Below, in pieces: positions 1 to 11,382 of a DNA stretch of 64,000 nt. Origin of the DNA: Clytia hemisphaerica. Lineage: Eukaryota; Cnidaria; Hydrozoa; Leptothecata; Clytiidae. Under the pieces are notes generated by a model. It worked only from the letters and a program-made list of their open reading frames with translations, had not been told where the DNA came from and ran no database searches. Both the position numbers and the translations under genes were made by a program. The DNA is taken from contig CACVBU010001294.1 in the NCBI GenBank assembly GCA_902728285.1, forward strand, positions 372,001 through 436,000. Direction: 5' to 3'. Each line of letters begins with the position of its first letter. Within the stretch, counting starts at the first letter, position 1.

Positions 1-72
1 TCTTTTCGATACTTTCATAGACACGTATTTTACAGGTGATAGGTTTCTTGATTCGCGCACAGGCTGTCCGAA
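1..72 (-). CDS. DUS1L: DUS1L copy A, exon 4 (5' part only; cut by window edge)
   Basis: The exon begins after a TTCTTCAG acceptor (AG read from 74-73 on the minus strand) and encodes the segment with the CKIRVYE core. It corresponds to the VTCKIRV strand of vertebrate DUS1L, where the lysine contacts flavin or tRNA in the Dus family. The phase fits: exon 3 ends with one base of an Ile codon and this exon supplies the other two. It differs from copy B exon 4 at positions 20 and 71, both synonymous (Val, Ile). The remainder of the copy A gene (exons 4 end to 12) lies off the left edge. Confidence 0.93.
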
Positions 73-548
73 CTGAAGAAAAAGGAAAGAAATTATGAAA
101 AATTGTGAAAAATATAAAAGTAGAGCATCAAATGCAGCACCATTCCAGGACTTTCCGCGTACGCTGGTCAAAGTTTTTCCGATATTTGTCGTTATCGGCG
201 ATCCAAAAAATATCAGCAATCTGATTGGTGAAAAAGAGTACAATATATCTTGTATACAAATGGTATCTCCTTGAGATTATATGGGACACCTCCAGCCAGC
301 TCGGTTTAATGAGATCAAATCTTTTTTTGAAGTCACGTGATCTATTTTGAGTGTCTTCATTCACCAAAACAGTTGCAATGCAACGTCTTCGATAACATTC
401 TCCACCCCATTGCAGGGCCGGCCCGTTAATATTGGATTTTAAAAATAATATAGGGATCCTTCTCAAATCAAAGTGGGATACCAGTAAGGTGGGCTAGCCC
501 AGCTCTCTGAAAGCCTACCACCATTATGAAGAGCCACTTAGAATACCA

Positions 549-580
549 ACGTCACTTACAAAAAAAACTGACGTCAAATA
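549..580 (+). repeat. GACGTC punctuation hairpin A1
   Basis: A short stem-loop with arms ACGTCA and TGACGT around a loop of about 14 nt, followed by CAAATA. It is the first of six such hairpins in intron 3 of copy A (549, 2445, 4241, 8953, 11808, 15254). Its partner in copy B is at 37492-37523. Confidence 0.7.
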
Positions 581-716
581 AAACAAATATTGAAAATATC
601 AAAAGACATAAAAAAGAACAAAAAAAGACATTTGGTGTATAGAAGGAGAAAAGGATTTGTTGGGCTTTGCTTGGGTAAGAGGCAAACTTAAAAAAGGTAT
701 AATTCATACGTTTGCA

Positions 717-990
717 CGCCCCTGTCTCACAGTCCCAGTGGAACTTCAGTGGGAATAAAAACCTCTATTGAAATCCCGATGGGGATAGAAATTCAACGAT
801 AACGTTAAAAAATCCAGCGGGGATGGCTTTTGAATGCAATTTTTAAGCCTTGAGTTTCAAATGGGGTTGAAATCAGGGTCAATTCCCCAGTTGGGCTGAA
901 ATTCCAGGGTATTTTCCTACCGGGGACGAAATCTTTGCCAAATTTTCCAGTGGGGCTGGAATCCCAGCGGGTTTATGTCACAGGGATGTG
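717..990. mobile_element. Short inverted-repeat element, CCCCTGTCTCA family, 6-bp target duplication
   Basis: The 274-bp element is flanked by the direct repeat TTTGCA at 711-716 and 991-996. Copy B has one uninterrupted version of this site (TTTGCG near 37660), so the insertion post-dates the split of the copies. The ends resemble those of the elements at 30749 and 36124 (CACCCCTGTCTCA-like). The interior is full of GGGG/CCCC motifs such as CAGTGGGA and CCCATTGGGA-like words in both orientations. No coding capacity is visible, so it is non-autonomous. Confidence 0.85.
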
Positions 991-1191
991 TTTGCAGATG
1001 CAAAAACTAGCACAACGATTAGTGCAGTGTTAATTTAAGGTATTTGTAATAAATCTGTTCAATTACACTGTAAACTGATTAGGAAACATTCAAAAAAAAT
1101 TCCCATCATTTAGATTTTTATCCTTTAAACGATCCTTAGATTTAGGAGAATGTCCTCGTCTTATCGTTTTCCAAAAGAACAGAATGTCGTT

Positions 1192-1378
1192 TATGATCAA
1201 TGTTTGCCATATTGATAAAAAATAAAAAACAACAACATTTAAAATTAGCAAAAGCTTTTCGGTCTTTCCATCATCGGTGCTATAGAATAGTGCTATTCTA
1301 TAGCACTGATGATGGAAAGACCGAAAAGCTTTTGCTAATTTTAAATGTTGTTGTTTTATATTTTTTTAGAATGTCGTT
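1192..1378. mobile_element. Foldback insertion with a 65-bp near-perfect palindrome
   Basis: The direct repeat AGAATGTCGTT lies at 1181-1191 and 1368-1378; copy B has a single version near 38530 (AGAATGTCTTT). The inserted part contains two 65-bp arms (about 1226-1290 and 1293-1357) separated by 2 bp, with one mismatch seen between the arms. The 11-bp duplication is long for most DNA transposons. The event could also be a template-switch (foldback) insertion. A 65-codon open frame at 1200-1397 is simply a reading of the palindrome. Confidence 0.85.
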
Positions 1379-1399
1379 CTCATTCTTATTTCGTTAGAT

Positions 1400-2620
1400 T
1401 ATATTTGTTTAATTGTGAACATTTCTGTTCCGTATTTTCAAGTTCATTCGCCGCGAGCAGTATTTTCGGAGATCGGCTGTAAGAATGATTTTAAGTAAGA
1501 TTTGGCTGAAAAATAACTGAGAACAAATTAAGAATAAACTGAGTGTCAGATTTCAGAGGCTAGTCACGAAAAAGTAAGAACAGCCACGGCTGAGCCAACT
1601 TGTATTTAAAAAGTTACGGCGGAGCAAATTATCGATTTTCGATTTAACAAACTAAACATATTAATTCACGCTCTTCCACCAAAAATCTAAGAGATGCATC
1701 ACGAAAATCGTTTTCTAGCCACTTTTTTCGATCTCAGCTGCGGGACTAGATATATTAGTGAAATTACTATAGAATAGATCTATAAAAACTAACATATATG
1801 TCATCTATTGCACAATTGAACATTTGTAAACTCTGGTAGAATGTAATGCTTGAGCCAGTTGGTTGATCAACAAAAGCTATATTTGTGGGCATGATCTGAT
1901 GGCGAAGTCTTCATTTCATAGTGAAGATCTGCTCCTTGAGATTGTGCCCATTGTTATAGAGCATCGATTTTCAAAAACTGAGCGTCCAATTTAAAGGGTT
2001 TGTCTAAGCAATGGTCTGTGTTTTAATAACTAAGACTTTTTGTTGGAGTTTCTTACTCAATGCAGTAAAAGTTTTGAAAACTTTGTTAGCTTTTTCTAGT
2101 GATGTTTTTAACCAAGTTCAATAGTAACAAGAATTACAGGGGAATATCGGTCTGTTTTACGCTATTCTCGCTACTGTGCCGACACAATTAAACGTCCTGT
2201 TAGCTACCCTTGACTTACTGCCCACTCCCCCTCACAAGGCATGGGGGGGCGAAGGTTCATCAGCTTGCAAAGCTTGAATCGGACCTTGGTATTCCGTACA
2301 CGAATCACTCAAGTATCGTTGGGAATTTAAGGCCAACAGTCTGTGGGCATCTTTCAATTTTAAGTCTATTTCAGAAGCTATTTAAAAGACATTGGTATAT
2401 CTCTATCAGTATGTATAAAACTTTTTTTGCTAAGGATTGAAATTGATGTCATTGAAAAAATTGACGTCAAATAATTTTTGACATTTTTGGAATGTCAATT
2501 TTTATGAAGAATCGAAAAGACTTCCAAAGTAAGTATTGTTCACACAAGTATGGTCAAAGATTTCGCTGGTTATAAACTCGAGATAAAACGAGATGACATT
2601 TATTTATAAGCATATTGATT
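1400..2620. other. Intron 3 sequence before the hairpin arrays
   Basis: Unique-looking AT-rich sequence shared with 38540-39990 in copy B. A more GC-rich patch around 2200-2330 (partner about 39190-39310) may be an old SINE fragment, but no tRNA boxes were found. A GACGTC hairpin (A2) sits at 2445-2473. No gene is visible. Confidence 0.5.
2445..2473 (+). repeat. GACGTC punctuation hairpin A2
   Basis: Arms GATGTCA and TGACGTC around a loop of about 10 nt, followed by AAATA. The T in the left arm pairs with G of the right arm as a U-G wobble on the plus strand. Copy B partner: 39831-39859. Confidence 0.7.
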
Positions 2621-3163
2621 TTTCTATACGAAAATGAACATGCTCTTCGACAGGAAGCTTTTTGCGCTGTGAACACAACCAAAGTTAAGACATGATGGTA
2701 TTAATTCTAATAATACCATGTCTTTTGCTTTGGTTGTACTTTCAGTCGAAGTACGTTCGTATCACAGTCACTTTATTCAATACTTTCTTATGGGAGAAAT
2801 CAGTGTCAAAATCAATGTCATAATGTCAAAACTTTGATTTTATAAACAACAAATTGAAGTATGAAGACATTGTCGGTAGCTTTGTGAACCTTGGAACTTG
2901 TTTTGTGAGCATAATCAAAAGGTGTGTTATTTTCAGAATTTGAAAACGCCTCCTTGATTATGGCTCATTAGCCAAGTAGATTAATTTTGCTGAGACAATC
3001 CGCTAAACGTAGTATCAACATACTTATTGAAACTCTTGTCCTGTGAGCATGACTGAAGTTGGGTGTATTTTCAAAAAGCTTTATATCTTCCTTAGTTGCA
3101 CTCATATTAAATACAGTAGTTTTGGTCGAGAAATCGACATTGGAAGCTTTCAAAGCTTTGGTA

Positions 3164-3245
3164 GCTTGTCTTGTGAGGATAACAGAAACGCGATTCATTT
3201 TCAGAATTTGAAAAGAATCTCGTTTACTTTTGCTCATCAGGCAAG
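3164..3245 (+). ncRNA. Candidate hairpin RNA, type Ia representative
   Basis: The 5' arm starts GCTTGTCTTGTGAG and the 3' arm ends CTCATCAGGCAAGC. The upper stem pairs ACGCGATT-like with AATCTCGTTT-like sequence, and the loop contains TTTTCAGAATTTGAAA. The stem is about 31 positions with a few mismatches and plus-strand U-G and G-U wobbles. Size and shape are like a microRNA precursor. Expression cannot be seen from sequence; it may be only an inverted repeat. Confidence 0.45.
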
Positions 3246-3300
3246 CAGATTGATTTTGCTTTACGAAAATGAAAATACTTTTCGACACGAAGCTCTTTGT

Positions 3301-3380
3301 GCTGTGAACACAACCAAAGATTGGCCATAATGTTATTTTCTAATAATCTCATGTCATTTGCTTTAGTTGTGCTTGCAGCA
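3301..3380 (+). ncRNA. Candidate hairpin RNA, type Ib representative
   Basis: The 5' arm GCTGTGAACACAACCAAAG pairs with the 3' arm CTTTAGTTGTGCTTGCAGC. Differences are C-to-T or A-to-G changes that mostly keep pairing on the plus strand. Near-copies occur around 3547, 4958, 7884, 40059, 42062, 42671 and 44525, so the stem recurs across both gene copies. Confidence 0.45.
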
Positions 3381-4240
3381 GCGTACTTTTAACCATAGTA
3401 CGTTGGTAGGAATGTAGCTTGTCTTGTGAGCATAGTCGAAGGGCTCTCCCAGAATTTGAAAAGCATCTCGTCAGCTATAGCTCATCAGGTAAGCAGATTG
3501 ATTTTGCTATACAAAAAGGAACATGTTGTCGACACAAGGCTTGTACAGTGACCACAACCAAAGCTAAGACATGATGTTATTTTCTAATAATCTGAATGTC
3601 ATTGGTTTTGGTTGTGCTTACAGCAAAAAGTACGTTGGTAAGAATGGGTTATCACAGTCACTTTATTCAATACTTGCTTATGGGAGAAAGCTATGTCATT
3701 ATAATAAAATACAATTCCGAAGAACTTTGGCTCTGATTCATAATAAGACGCACTCAAATTCACCAATACGGAGTTTTAACTCTTAATCGCAGATTTACAC
3801 TTCTTATAGGAGGGAAGGAAGGAAACTTTGTGTTACAAAATGCGAGAAGATATCCATAAAAGCTACATTTCATATCATTAGTATGTTTCCGATTGTGAAG
3901 TGGTTGTCCTTTTGAGTGCATTCCTATTAGTGAAGTTGATCATAGCGCCCAATTTTTACTTTACGTATCGTAAAGAAGTTTGGCTAGCTATAATCAAAAG
4001 TTCACGATGTGAAAGGGTCGTGATTTGATCAGATTCTGTGCAAACGACCACAAACGATCATAACAAACAATTTTCCATTTCATGTGAAGCATCAAGTTCA
4101 CTGGCATGGAACGAATTGAACATTCTTATTCCAAGTAATGTAAGTGTCAGCAAGTGTGACGTGACTAAAAGGTACAGGGCATTTATATCTGACTGTAGAG
4201 GTGTGCATCCGTGACACATAAATATTTTTCATTAATTTAT

Positions 4241-4270
4241 GTCGTCACACTAAAAAAATGACGTCAAATA
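4241..4270 (+). repeat. GACGTC punctuation hairpin A3
   Basis: Arms GTCGTCA and TGACGTC (one mismatch) around a short A-rich loop, followed by AAATA. Copy B partner: 41339-41368. Confidence 0.65.
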
Positions 4271-5065
4271 AGACTGCAAAGTAATCTTGTACGAACTTTT
4301 CAAGCAACTGCTAATTATACACTTGATTCGCTAAAAGTGAAAAAAAACACGGAAAAGTTTGATGAAAAAAAACCTTAAACCTTTTGTTGTGAGCACAATC
4401 GAAGGGTACGTTATTTTCAGAATTTGAAAACGTCTTCTCGATTAGTGCTAAAAGTTGTAGAATTGTCATGATTATTGGAGCTCTTGTCCTGTAATACAAC
4501 CAAAGCCAGAATATGGTGGTAGTCGATAGAGTGTAGTCGACATTGTTAGCTTCATAAACTTGGTAGCCCTGGTAATTTTAACAATGACTAAAAACTTTGA
4601 CATCCTTGGGTAACTTGTTTTGTGAGCGTAATCGAAAGATGCGTTATTTTCAGAATTTGAAAACGCCTCCTTGATTATGGCTCATTGGCCAAGTAGATTA
4701 ATTTTGCTAAGACAATCTGCTAAACGACGGAGAATTGATGCACTGTGAGTAAAATTCGGCGAAAAAGATGTCAAATTTGTGATTGTGGTATTGTTCAAAG
4801 CGATTGTTTTCATAGCCTTGGTAGCTTGTCTTGTGAGCATAGTAGAAGCGAGATTAATTTTCAGAATTTGAAAAGAATCTCGTTGACTTTTGCTCATCAG
4901 GCAAGCAGATTAATTTTTCTTTAAGAAAATGATCATGCTGGCGACACGAAGCTTTTTGTGCTGTGAACACAACCAAAGCCAGGAGATGATGGTATTTTCA
5001 AATAATCACATTCTTTTTCTTTGGTTCTACTTTCAGCCGTCATTTTCAGAATTTGAAAAACGCTA

Positions 5066-5374
5066 CAATCTGTGCCATAATATGTTTGCACTTTTGGCTA
5101 ATTTACCATTTTTGGAAAATTGAAGTTCGAGCGAGAATGTCAATTTCAGGCCCTCAACTTGATTGCATCGATTATTTCGATCTGGGAGGGATTTATTGGT
5201 TTCTAGGCTATATTTCAAGCCCTACTGGACCATTCTTAAGTCTTAAGTCTAGCGTTAAAACTCAGAGTTAAAACTCTACCCTTCGAACCTACTTTAGAGC
5301 ACTTCCAAATCGATTGTGGTTTCAAAACACCCCGGTGAATTTCCCTTTTGTGCCAAGTATTTTGTCCCTGATTG
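5066..5374. mobile_element. Probable TA-target inverted-repeat insertion, copy A only
   Basis: The 309-bp segment lies between TA dinucleotides (5064-5065 and 5375-5376), with inverted ends CAATC and GATTG. Copy B reads straight through the site (CGCTAGTG, near 42167). The inverted ends are only about 5-7 bp, so a deletion in copy B is an alternative. Confidence 0.45.
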
Positions 5375-6265
5375 TAGTGTGATTATAGCTCATCAGATCG
5401 GTTTGGCTACGGTATACGCAAATGAACGAGACAAAAGTCTGGGCAGAGCATGATCTATTTTCTAATTATCGCATGTCATTTGCTTTGGTTGTATTTACAG
5501 CAGCCAAACTTTATTGTTAAAAGTGCGTTATCACAGCCACTTTATTCAATAATTGGTTATGGAAGAAACCGATGTCATTATAAAATGAAACGACAGAAAA
5601 CTTTGACATTCTCAGTTAGCTTGTTTTGTGAGCGTAATCGAAAGGTGCACTATTTTCAGAATTTGAAAACGCCTCCTTGATTATGGCTCATTGGCCAAGT
5701 AGATTAGTTCTGCTAAGACAATCTGCTAAACGTAGTATCAACATACTTATTGAAACTCTTGTTCTGTAAGCACACTTCGACGGGTGAAATATCATATTTT
5801 TAAGTGTATTATTTTTACTTCGATTTGTACTGATAGTCATTGCGTTCATTCGGGTAAAGAAATAGTCGTTGGAGAATTTTGCCTTTCGACATGCAGTTCA
5901 GCGATTGTCTTTTGAGGACAAGCAAAGTCAGGATATTGCTGCATTTTCAAATAATCTTATTCGTTGGTTATACTCATAATTTTAAAAGTGTTATTGTGTG
6001 TATCTTTTGTGTATCTATAGAGTATGATGGTAACAGACAAATGCAATTGATGAGAAACGTTTGGTTCCGGTAAAGCACATTCGTGATAATATTAATTAAC
6101 GATTTCTACGGGAACACTCTCTGTTGTGCCTGTAGTGGTGAATTTCAAACAATTTTCCTCTGGCTTGAATGTGACAAAAACATTACGTCATGAATATAAT
6201 TGGTACAAAGTTCTAAGCTAGCAGGTGATATTTTGCTCCAGATGTTTTAGAGCTACAACTCCAGT

Positions 6266-6405
6266 GTAGCCAAGAGGGGCGCAAAAATTGTGTAGGAGAG
6301 CAGATTTTTATGCCATCATAATTATCTTTTAATACCATGAATAGGATAATTACAGTGTCATAGAAATCTGCTCTCCTACACAAATTTTGCGCCCCTCTTA
6401 GCTAC
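6266..6405. mobile_element. Short palindromic MITE, about 140 bp
   Basis: Terminal inverted repeats of about 45 bp begin GTAGCCAAGAGGGGCGC on the left and read GTAGCTAAGAGGGGCGC from the right on the minus strand, with three or four differences further in. The central spacer is about 50 bp of AT-rich sequence. Copy B does not carry this locus in alignable form, so the empty site and target duplication could not be read. Confidence 0.7.
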
Positions 6406-7913
6406 GCTACTTCTCCAACTTTATTAGCGAACTTGGCAGCGACAAATTTTTATACGAAAAAAGCGTTTGTTAAAGCTAAGTTCATCGGTACGGAGTTATT
6501 AGCTGTCAGGCAACAATAAGCTCCGGAATGTATAAGTTAAAACTCAGTGTATTAATGAGCTTGACTATGTCAACCAGTTTTCGTACAAAAGACATATGAA
6601 TCTAGTGAAGTTTTCAATATTCATTGGTACGGAGTTTTCAGCTACCAATCGTTTATACCAGGTACTTTTATGAGGTTGTACAGCCTTTTGATAAACTTGA
6701 TCACGATAGCAAATTTCTATTTCAGCTTAAAGAAAACTGGCTATAAATGTTCATCGATATGGAGTTTTTATGAAGTCGATTCCTTGTTTGATTGAGACCA
6801 GCGCTAGAAATACACTCGTGTTCGTGAAATCGATCATAACAAAAAATGTTTCACTCATTTCATAGCGATATTGAGTACGGTATGGAGCTATTTTTCAAGT
6901 AGACTTTTACCCCCGTGTTTAAAAATGCATTATGATTACGTTTTGATCAGCCATACTCGTGAACTTGATTAAAGCGAGAGTTTTCTACTTCATAGAATAA
7001 TTTCCCTCTGGTATCAAGTTCATCGTTACGGAGTATTCAACTACCAGTCAATATGGGGTTCCATATTATTCATGACAGCGGTTTTAGTGAACTTTTCATT
7101 TTGGGTAGGTCACAATTCTCATTCCAAAATTTAAGTTAAGCCATCCCCTCCTATAGAATAAAAAACGAATCAACAAAAAGTCGCTTTAAACGTAAGGTTA
7201 CAATATCTTGATGAAACTGTAAACCCGGTACAAGAGAGCAGTTATGTTTTATAAAGCTTCGCTGATTGTTTTACTCATAAGTAAAATGGAAACTCTCTAG
7301 TATTGGAAAAGTATAGTTGGAACAATAGTTAGTATGGTTTGCTAGCAGGATTTTTATCTTCTTAGCTTACTCATAAGATAAGTGCGTTCTCTCGAATAGT
7401 ATAGTTGAAAAGTTGGTTTTACATCTATAATTTTTAAGTACAAATACTATATTTCTTGCGGGACTTGTCAATGGCGAGTATGATGAAAAATTAAAAATGA
7501 TATTCCATATTTCTTAGTAAATTTTCGTTTTACTCAGGAGAATATTGAATTCTCTCAAAGATACCACGAGCTGTATCGAAAATGGAAATGAAGAACATTT
7601 CTACGAATTCAAATTGTCTTCCTTTATATATGCTACTGTTTCGTGATGTATTTTGTATCTAAACAGCAGTATTGTGTAAATTGTGGTGCTTCGCCATAGT
7701 AGTTTTGTTAGGGCAATCGATTGATATTAGTAGCTTTAACAGCTTTGGCAGCTTGTCTTGTGAGCATAGTCGAAGAGCGGTTCATTTTAATAATTGGAGA
7801 AGCTCATTGACTATAGCTCATCGGCCAAGTAGATTTATTTTGCTATACGAAAATGAACATACTCTTCGACACGAAACTCTTTGTGCTGTGAACACAACCA
7901 AAGATAGAACATG

Positions 7914-8459
7914 CTCCAGGGGAATAAGGCGGGTTCGTGGGGGTCAAAATTCTTGCAACGTTACAAATCATTTTCATGAACTCATTTTAGGCTCAAACGA
8001 AGCGTATAACTAACTAGAATAAGATTCAGTCAATTTTGATGACGTCATAAAAATTGAAATCCCAATAACTTTTGATAGAATTATCAAAATAATTTCAAAT
8101 TTTTACCAAAGATGCATTTTAATGCAAATTTTCAAAAAAAATCAAAAAAATTTAAAAATCTTGATGAAGTCAGCATTTTTTAAGGATTTCAGTTTTTTGG
8201 CCAAAAAGTGATGACGTCATCAAATTTCAATAATTTTTTTTTCTAATTCTAAAAACATTAATAATATGCATCTTTTGTCAAAATTTGAAATTATTTTGAT
8301 AATTCTATCAAAAGTTATTGGGATTTCAATTTTTATGACGTCATCAAAATTGACTGAATCTTATTCTAGTTAGTTATACGCTTCGTTTGAGCCTAAAATG
8401 AGTTCATGAAAATGATTTGTAACGTTGCAAGAATTTTGACCCGCCTTAATCCCCTTGAG
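7914..8459. mobile_element. Foldback element with about 200-bp inverted repeats, copy A only
   Basis: Both ends begin, read inward, with an AGGGGAATAAGGCGGG or AGGGGATTAAGGCGGG block. The arms stay paired through AAAATTCTTGCAACG and TGACGTCAT to an AT-rich centre, so the whole 546 bp can fold as one hairpin. Copy B has the empty site (AACACGGGTATTT near 44548). At most 2 bp (TG) are duplicated. The internal TGACGTCAT words resemble the intron's punctuation hairpins but sit inside these arms. Confidence 0.85.
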
Positions 8460-8952
8460 TGGGTATTTTTAAATAGCCAGCTGTTTTTACTCCGAGCATA
8501 ACGCTCATTGCAGTAAGGAAAACATCGTCTCTTATATATCGTTTATAATCCGTATAATACAGTGATATTAGGGTGTTATATGATAATATGATAATTGTAG
8601 CAATTTAATATCAGGTTGTATAAAATATAATTTATCCCTTGCTGTTTTTCTACTTTGTCCACAACATGTAGCATGCTAGACTACTGTATATAATGGAAAC
8701 TTTTGGGAACTGTACTCTCAACTTCTGAGCACAAAAACGTGATGTTTTCAACAAAGAAACAAATTTTCAAAGGTGCTCAAAGGACAGTCTTAGTGAGATG
8801 ATTTAGCCACTTTAGACATAACTCTATTTCCAAATCAAATAGAATTTTATCAAAGTGGTCAAAAAACCAAATTGCTTCAAAATCAAAATCGTAATCGAAG
8901 AGCAAATGAAAAAAATCCTGACAAAAAAAATTGCTTAAGTCTTCATAAAGCT

Positions 8953-8982
8953 GGCGTCATTGAAAAAAGTGACGTCAAATAA
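8953..8982 (+). repeat. GACGTC punctuation hairpin A4
   Basis: Arms GGCGTCA and TGACGTC (one G-U wobble on the plus strand), then AAATAAA. About 40 bp downstream is the leader-like word AGTTAAGCATACAAG, also seen after hairpin A6 (near 15330) and near 57178. Copy B partner: 45061-45089. Confidence 0.7.
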
Positions 8983-10164
8983 ATCTTAATGATAAGTCGA
9001 TTTCAGTTAAGCATACAAGCCGACAAAAGAAAATTGAAGGATCGCGCTATTGGTAATTTGGTGTGACCATCATCAAAAGGGTTGATGATTTCAAATGTGT
9101 TGATTCTGCTCCTACGGTACGAAGACTCTCTCAAATAGATATACTTAGTGGCCTGATATTTTCAACAGTGATTTGTCTTGCGACCACAATAAAAAAATGA
9201 CAATGATTTTTAATTCATAGAAATTTCTTTGGGTATAGGTGTACCTAAAGTATCTGATTAATTCCAATGTTGAAAGTTTCAAAGAATTTTATATCTTGTT
9301 TATATGAATGTGCATTATGACCACATGTTAGAACTGATGACTGAAAACTTGAATGAGTGGATATCGTTCAATTCGATTTCGATGTTTATCGAAGCAAGAC
9401 GTGAAAACGTAGAGCCTGCCGCTGATTAGCTAGGACGGAATTCACAGGAACAGCTAGGATCCAAAAGGTTTGACCTAATATTTTAACTTGATGACTTTAC
9501 GTGATTTTTCATTTTTTCAATATTTTTGTAGGTATTCATAAATGTGAGGACGAACTTCTATAATATTTACATATAAAAGTATTTCAAAAAGACAAAGTCT
9601 TAAACTTTGATCTGTAAGCGCCAAGACCTTACAGTTAATAAATTCTGCTTTGATAATCGACTGTAATTTCACAGTGAAGAACTGATTAGGTCCTCATCGG
9701 TATATCATGAAATCTTACGCGAAAGGTGAAACACTTCAGAAGAGATATTACGTCTTTTACTTCCTGCGGTTTTGTAAAGGTACGCGATGCAGAATAAGAT
9801 TTAAAGCTTGTCTTGTGAGTATGTTGAAAATGAAGAATGATTGACAATTACTCTCTCCATTTTTGGTTTCATACTCACAAGAGAAGCAGCTTAGACTTCG
9901 AAATATTACTACATGAATCAACCATCATTCATCTTACGAGCGTATGTAATAAAGAAAACGATATTTTTCGATTCATATGCATTGATGAGCTTGGTATTGA
10001 CGTTCTAAGGGTTAAATATTTCTATCTGAAAAACTATGATCATGAGTGCCATTCATCGGAAAATTTCTCGTATTGCCCATTAAAATTGTTTAAACCAATA
10101 TAAAAACATCTCATACTTGATTTTACTTCGGTTATTATCATGTGAGCCAATCAAAAGTGGTGAT

Positions 10165-11200
10165 GATTTTTACAAATTACTATTAATTTGCTCATAAGGC
10201 AAGCTGATTCTCTCATAATGAATATTTTGAGCACCTTCTGTGTCTAAGATCTCACTCTAAGCAGTAATATTGCGAAAACATTTGGTGCTTTCTCGTGTGA
10301 GCACAATCAAAAAGGCTGGTGATTTCGAATTAATCAACGCTTTTAGATGAGCTCATAAGGGAATTCGATTATTATTTCACAATATCTGGATATTTAAGCA
10401 TCTTTGTCTGCGATCTCTGAGAAACAATATTGCGAAAACTTTTGGTGCTTTCTCTTCTAAGCACAATCTAAAAGGATGGTGATTTTCAAATTCACCGTCG
10501 GTTTGAGAGAAGCTCATAAGGGAATTCGATTATTATTTCACAACATCTGGATATTTAAGCATCTTTGTCTGCGATCTCTGAGAAACAATATTGCAAAAAC
10601 TTTTGGTGCTTTCTTTTGTGAGCACAATCTAAAAGGATGGTGATTTCGAATCAGCCGACGCTTTTAGAGAAACTCATAAGGGAATTCGATTATTATTTCA
10701 CAATATCTGGATATTTAAGCATCTTTGTCTGCGATCTCTGAGAAACAATATTGCGAAAACTTTTTGTACTTTCTCTTATGAGCACAATCTAAAATGATGG
10801 TGATTTCAAATTCATCAAGGTTTTTTCATCCGCCCGTAAGAAAAGTGGAAATATCTAAATATTGAAGCAACTTCTGGATATCAATCTGTAAGTAACAATA
10901 TTGCGAAAACTGTTGGTGCTTTCTCTTATGAGCACAATGAAATAGGATGGTGATTTCAAATCATCACATCTTTTCAACTTGTTCTTAAGGCGAGGAAATT
11001 CTCTAAAGATATTTGTAAATATCTAATAATTTAGATTTTCCGGTGAAACCTTCGTTGTTTTCCCTTGTGAGCGCAATCAAAAACGCTGATGATTTCAAAT
11101 TCATCGAAGCTTCTTGATGGTTCATAAGGCAATTCGAATTTCTCATATCTCTGGATATTTAAGCAACTTCTTTGTCTGCGATCTCTAAGTAACAATGAAG
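10165..11200 (+). repeat. Hairpin array II, copy A (period about 155 bp)
   Basis: About six units. Each has a stem-loop with 5' arm TTTTGTGAGCACAATCTAAA and 3' arm TTTAGATAAGCTCATAAGGG, with inner pairing GGTGA/TCACC. The conserved spacer contains GGGAATTCGATTATTATTTC and TGCGATCTCTGAGAAACAA. The stem is about 30 bp and the loop about 8 nt, among the best hairpins in the window. The last units (10840-11190) are diverged. Copy B has about ten units at 45700-47450. Confidence 0.75.
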
Positions 11201-11251
11201 CTTATTTTTTTCCCAAAATTTTTTTCATCTTATTTTGAATCTTCGACACGA

Positions 11252-11382
11252 ACACAGATTCCGATTGGTGACTAAAAATGACAATCCTTCACAACTAGGA
11301 AATCAAGGTAGGTACAAAAGGATTCCGATTGGTGACTTAAAATGACAATCCTTCCCAACTAGGAAATCAAGGTAGGTACAAA
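11252..11382 (+). repeat. Two-copy 65-bp direct repeat
   Basis: The unit starting GATTCCGATTGGTGACT and ending GGTAGGTACAAAA occurs twice in copy A (about 11252 and 11317) and once in copy B (about 47515). This is a small unequal-exchange or slippage difference between the copies. Confidence 0.8.

Larger units (their letters stand above)
2630..5720 (+). repeat. Hairpin array I, copy A (two interleaved stem-loop types)
   Basis: At least a dozen stem-loops of about 80 nt. Type Ia has 5' arm GCTTGTCTTGTGAGCATAG and 3' arm TTTTGCTCATCAGGCAAGC, for example at 3164-3245 and 4824-4906; the stem continues to CGAGATT/AATCTCG. Type Ib has 5' arm GCTGTGAACACAACCAAAG and 3' arm CTTTGGTTGTGCTTACAGC, for example at 3301-3380 and near 3547-3626. 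Stems are about 30 bp with few mismatches, and loops contain TTTTCAGAATTTG or TTTTCTAATAA. Open frames here are repeat-derived and not genes. The copy B counterpart is 40010-42980. Confidence 0.75.
5721..10160. other. Intron 3 between arrays I and II
   Basis: Mostly AT-rich sequence with scattered single stem-loops, for example about 7755-7830 (CTTGTGAGCATAG with AAGCTCATCGGCCAAG) and about 9803-9881 (CTTGTCTTGTGAGTATG with CATACTCACAAGAGAAG). Two insertions (6266-6405 and 7914-8459) and a GACGTC hairpin (8953) are listed separately. Relative to copy B, parts of 5990-7130 and 9130-9590 are missing there. The open frames at 7672-8013 and 9837-10103 run through hairpins and show no protein family. 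Confidence 0.5.

Noticed and set aside
128-466. A 112-codon minus-strand frame near the left edge
   Set aside because: It lies in intron 3 next to exon 4, is disrupted in the copy B counterpart (about 37030-37400), and has no recognisable domain.
2968-3330. Overlapping 95-106 codon frames on both strands in array I
   Set aside because: They follow the stem-loop repeats, occur on both strands at once, and their relatives in other units are broken. Repeat-driven frames, not genes.
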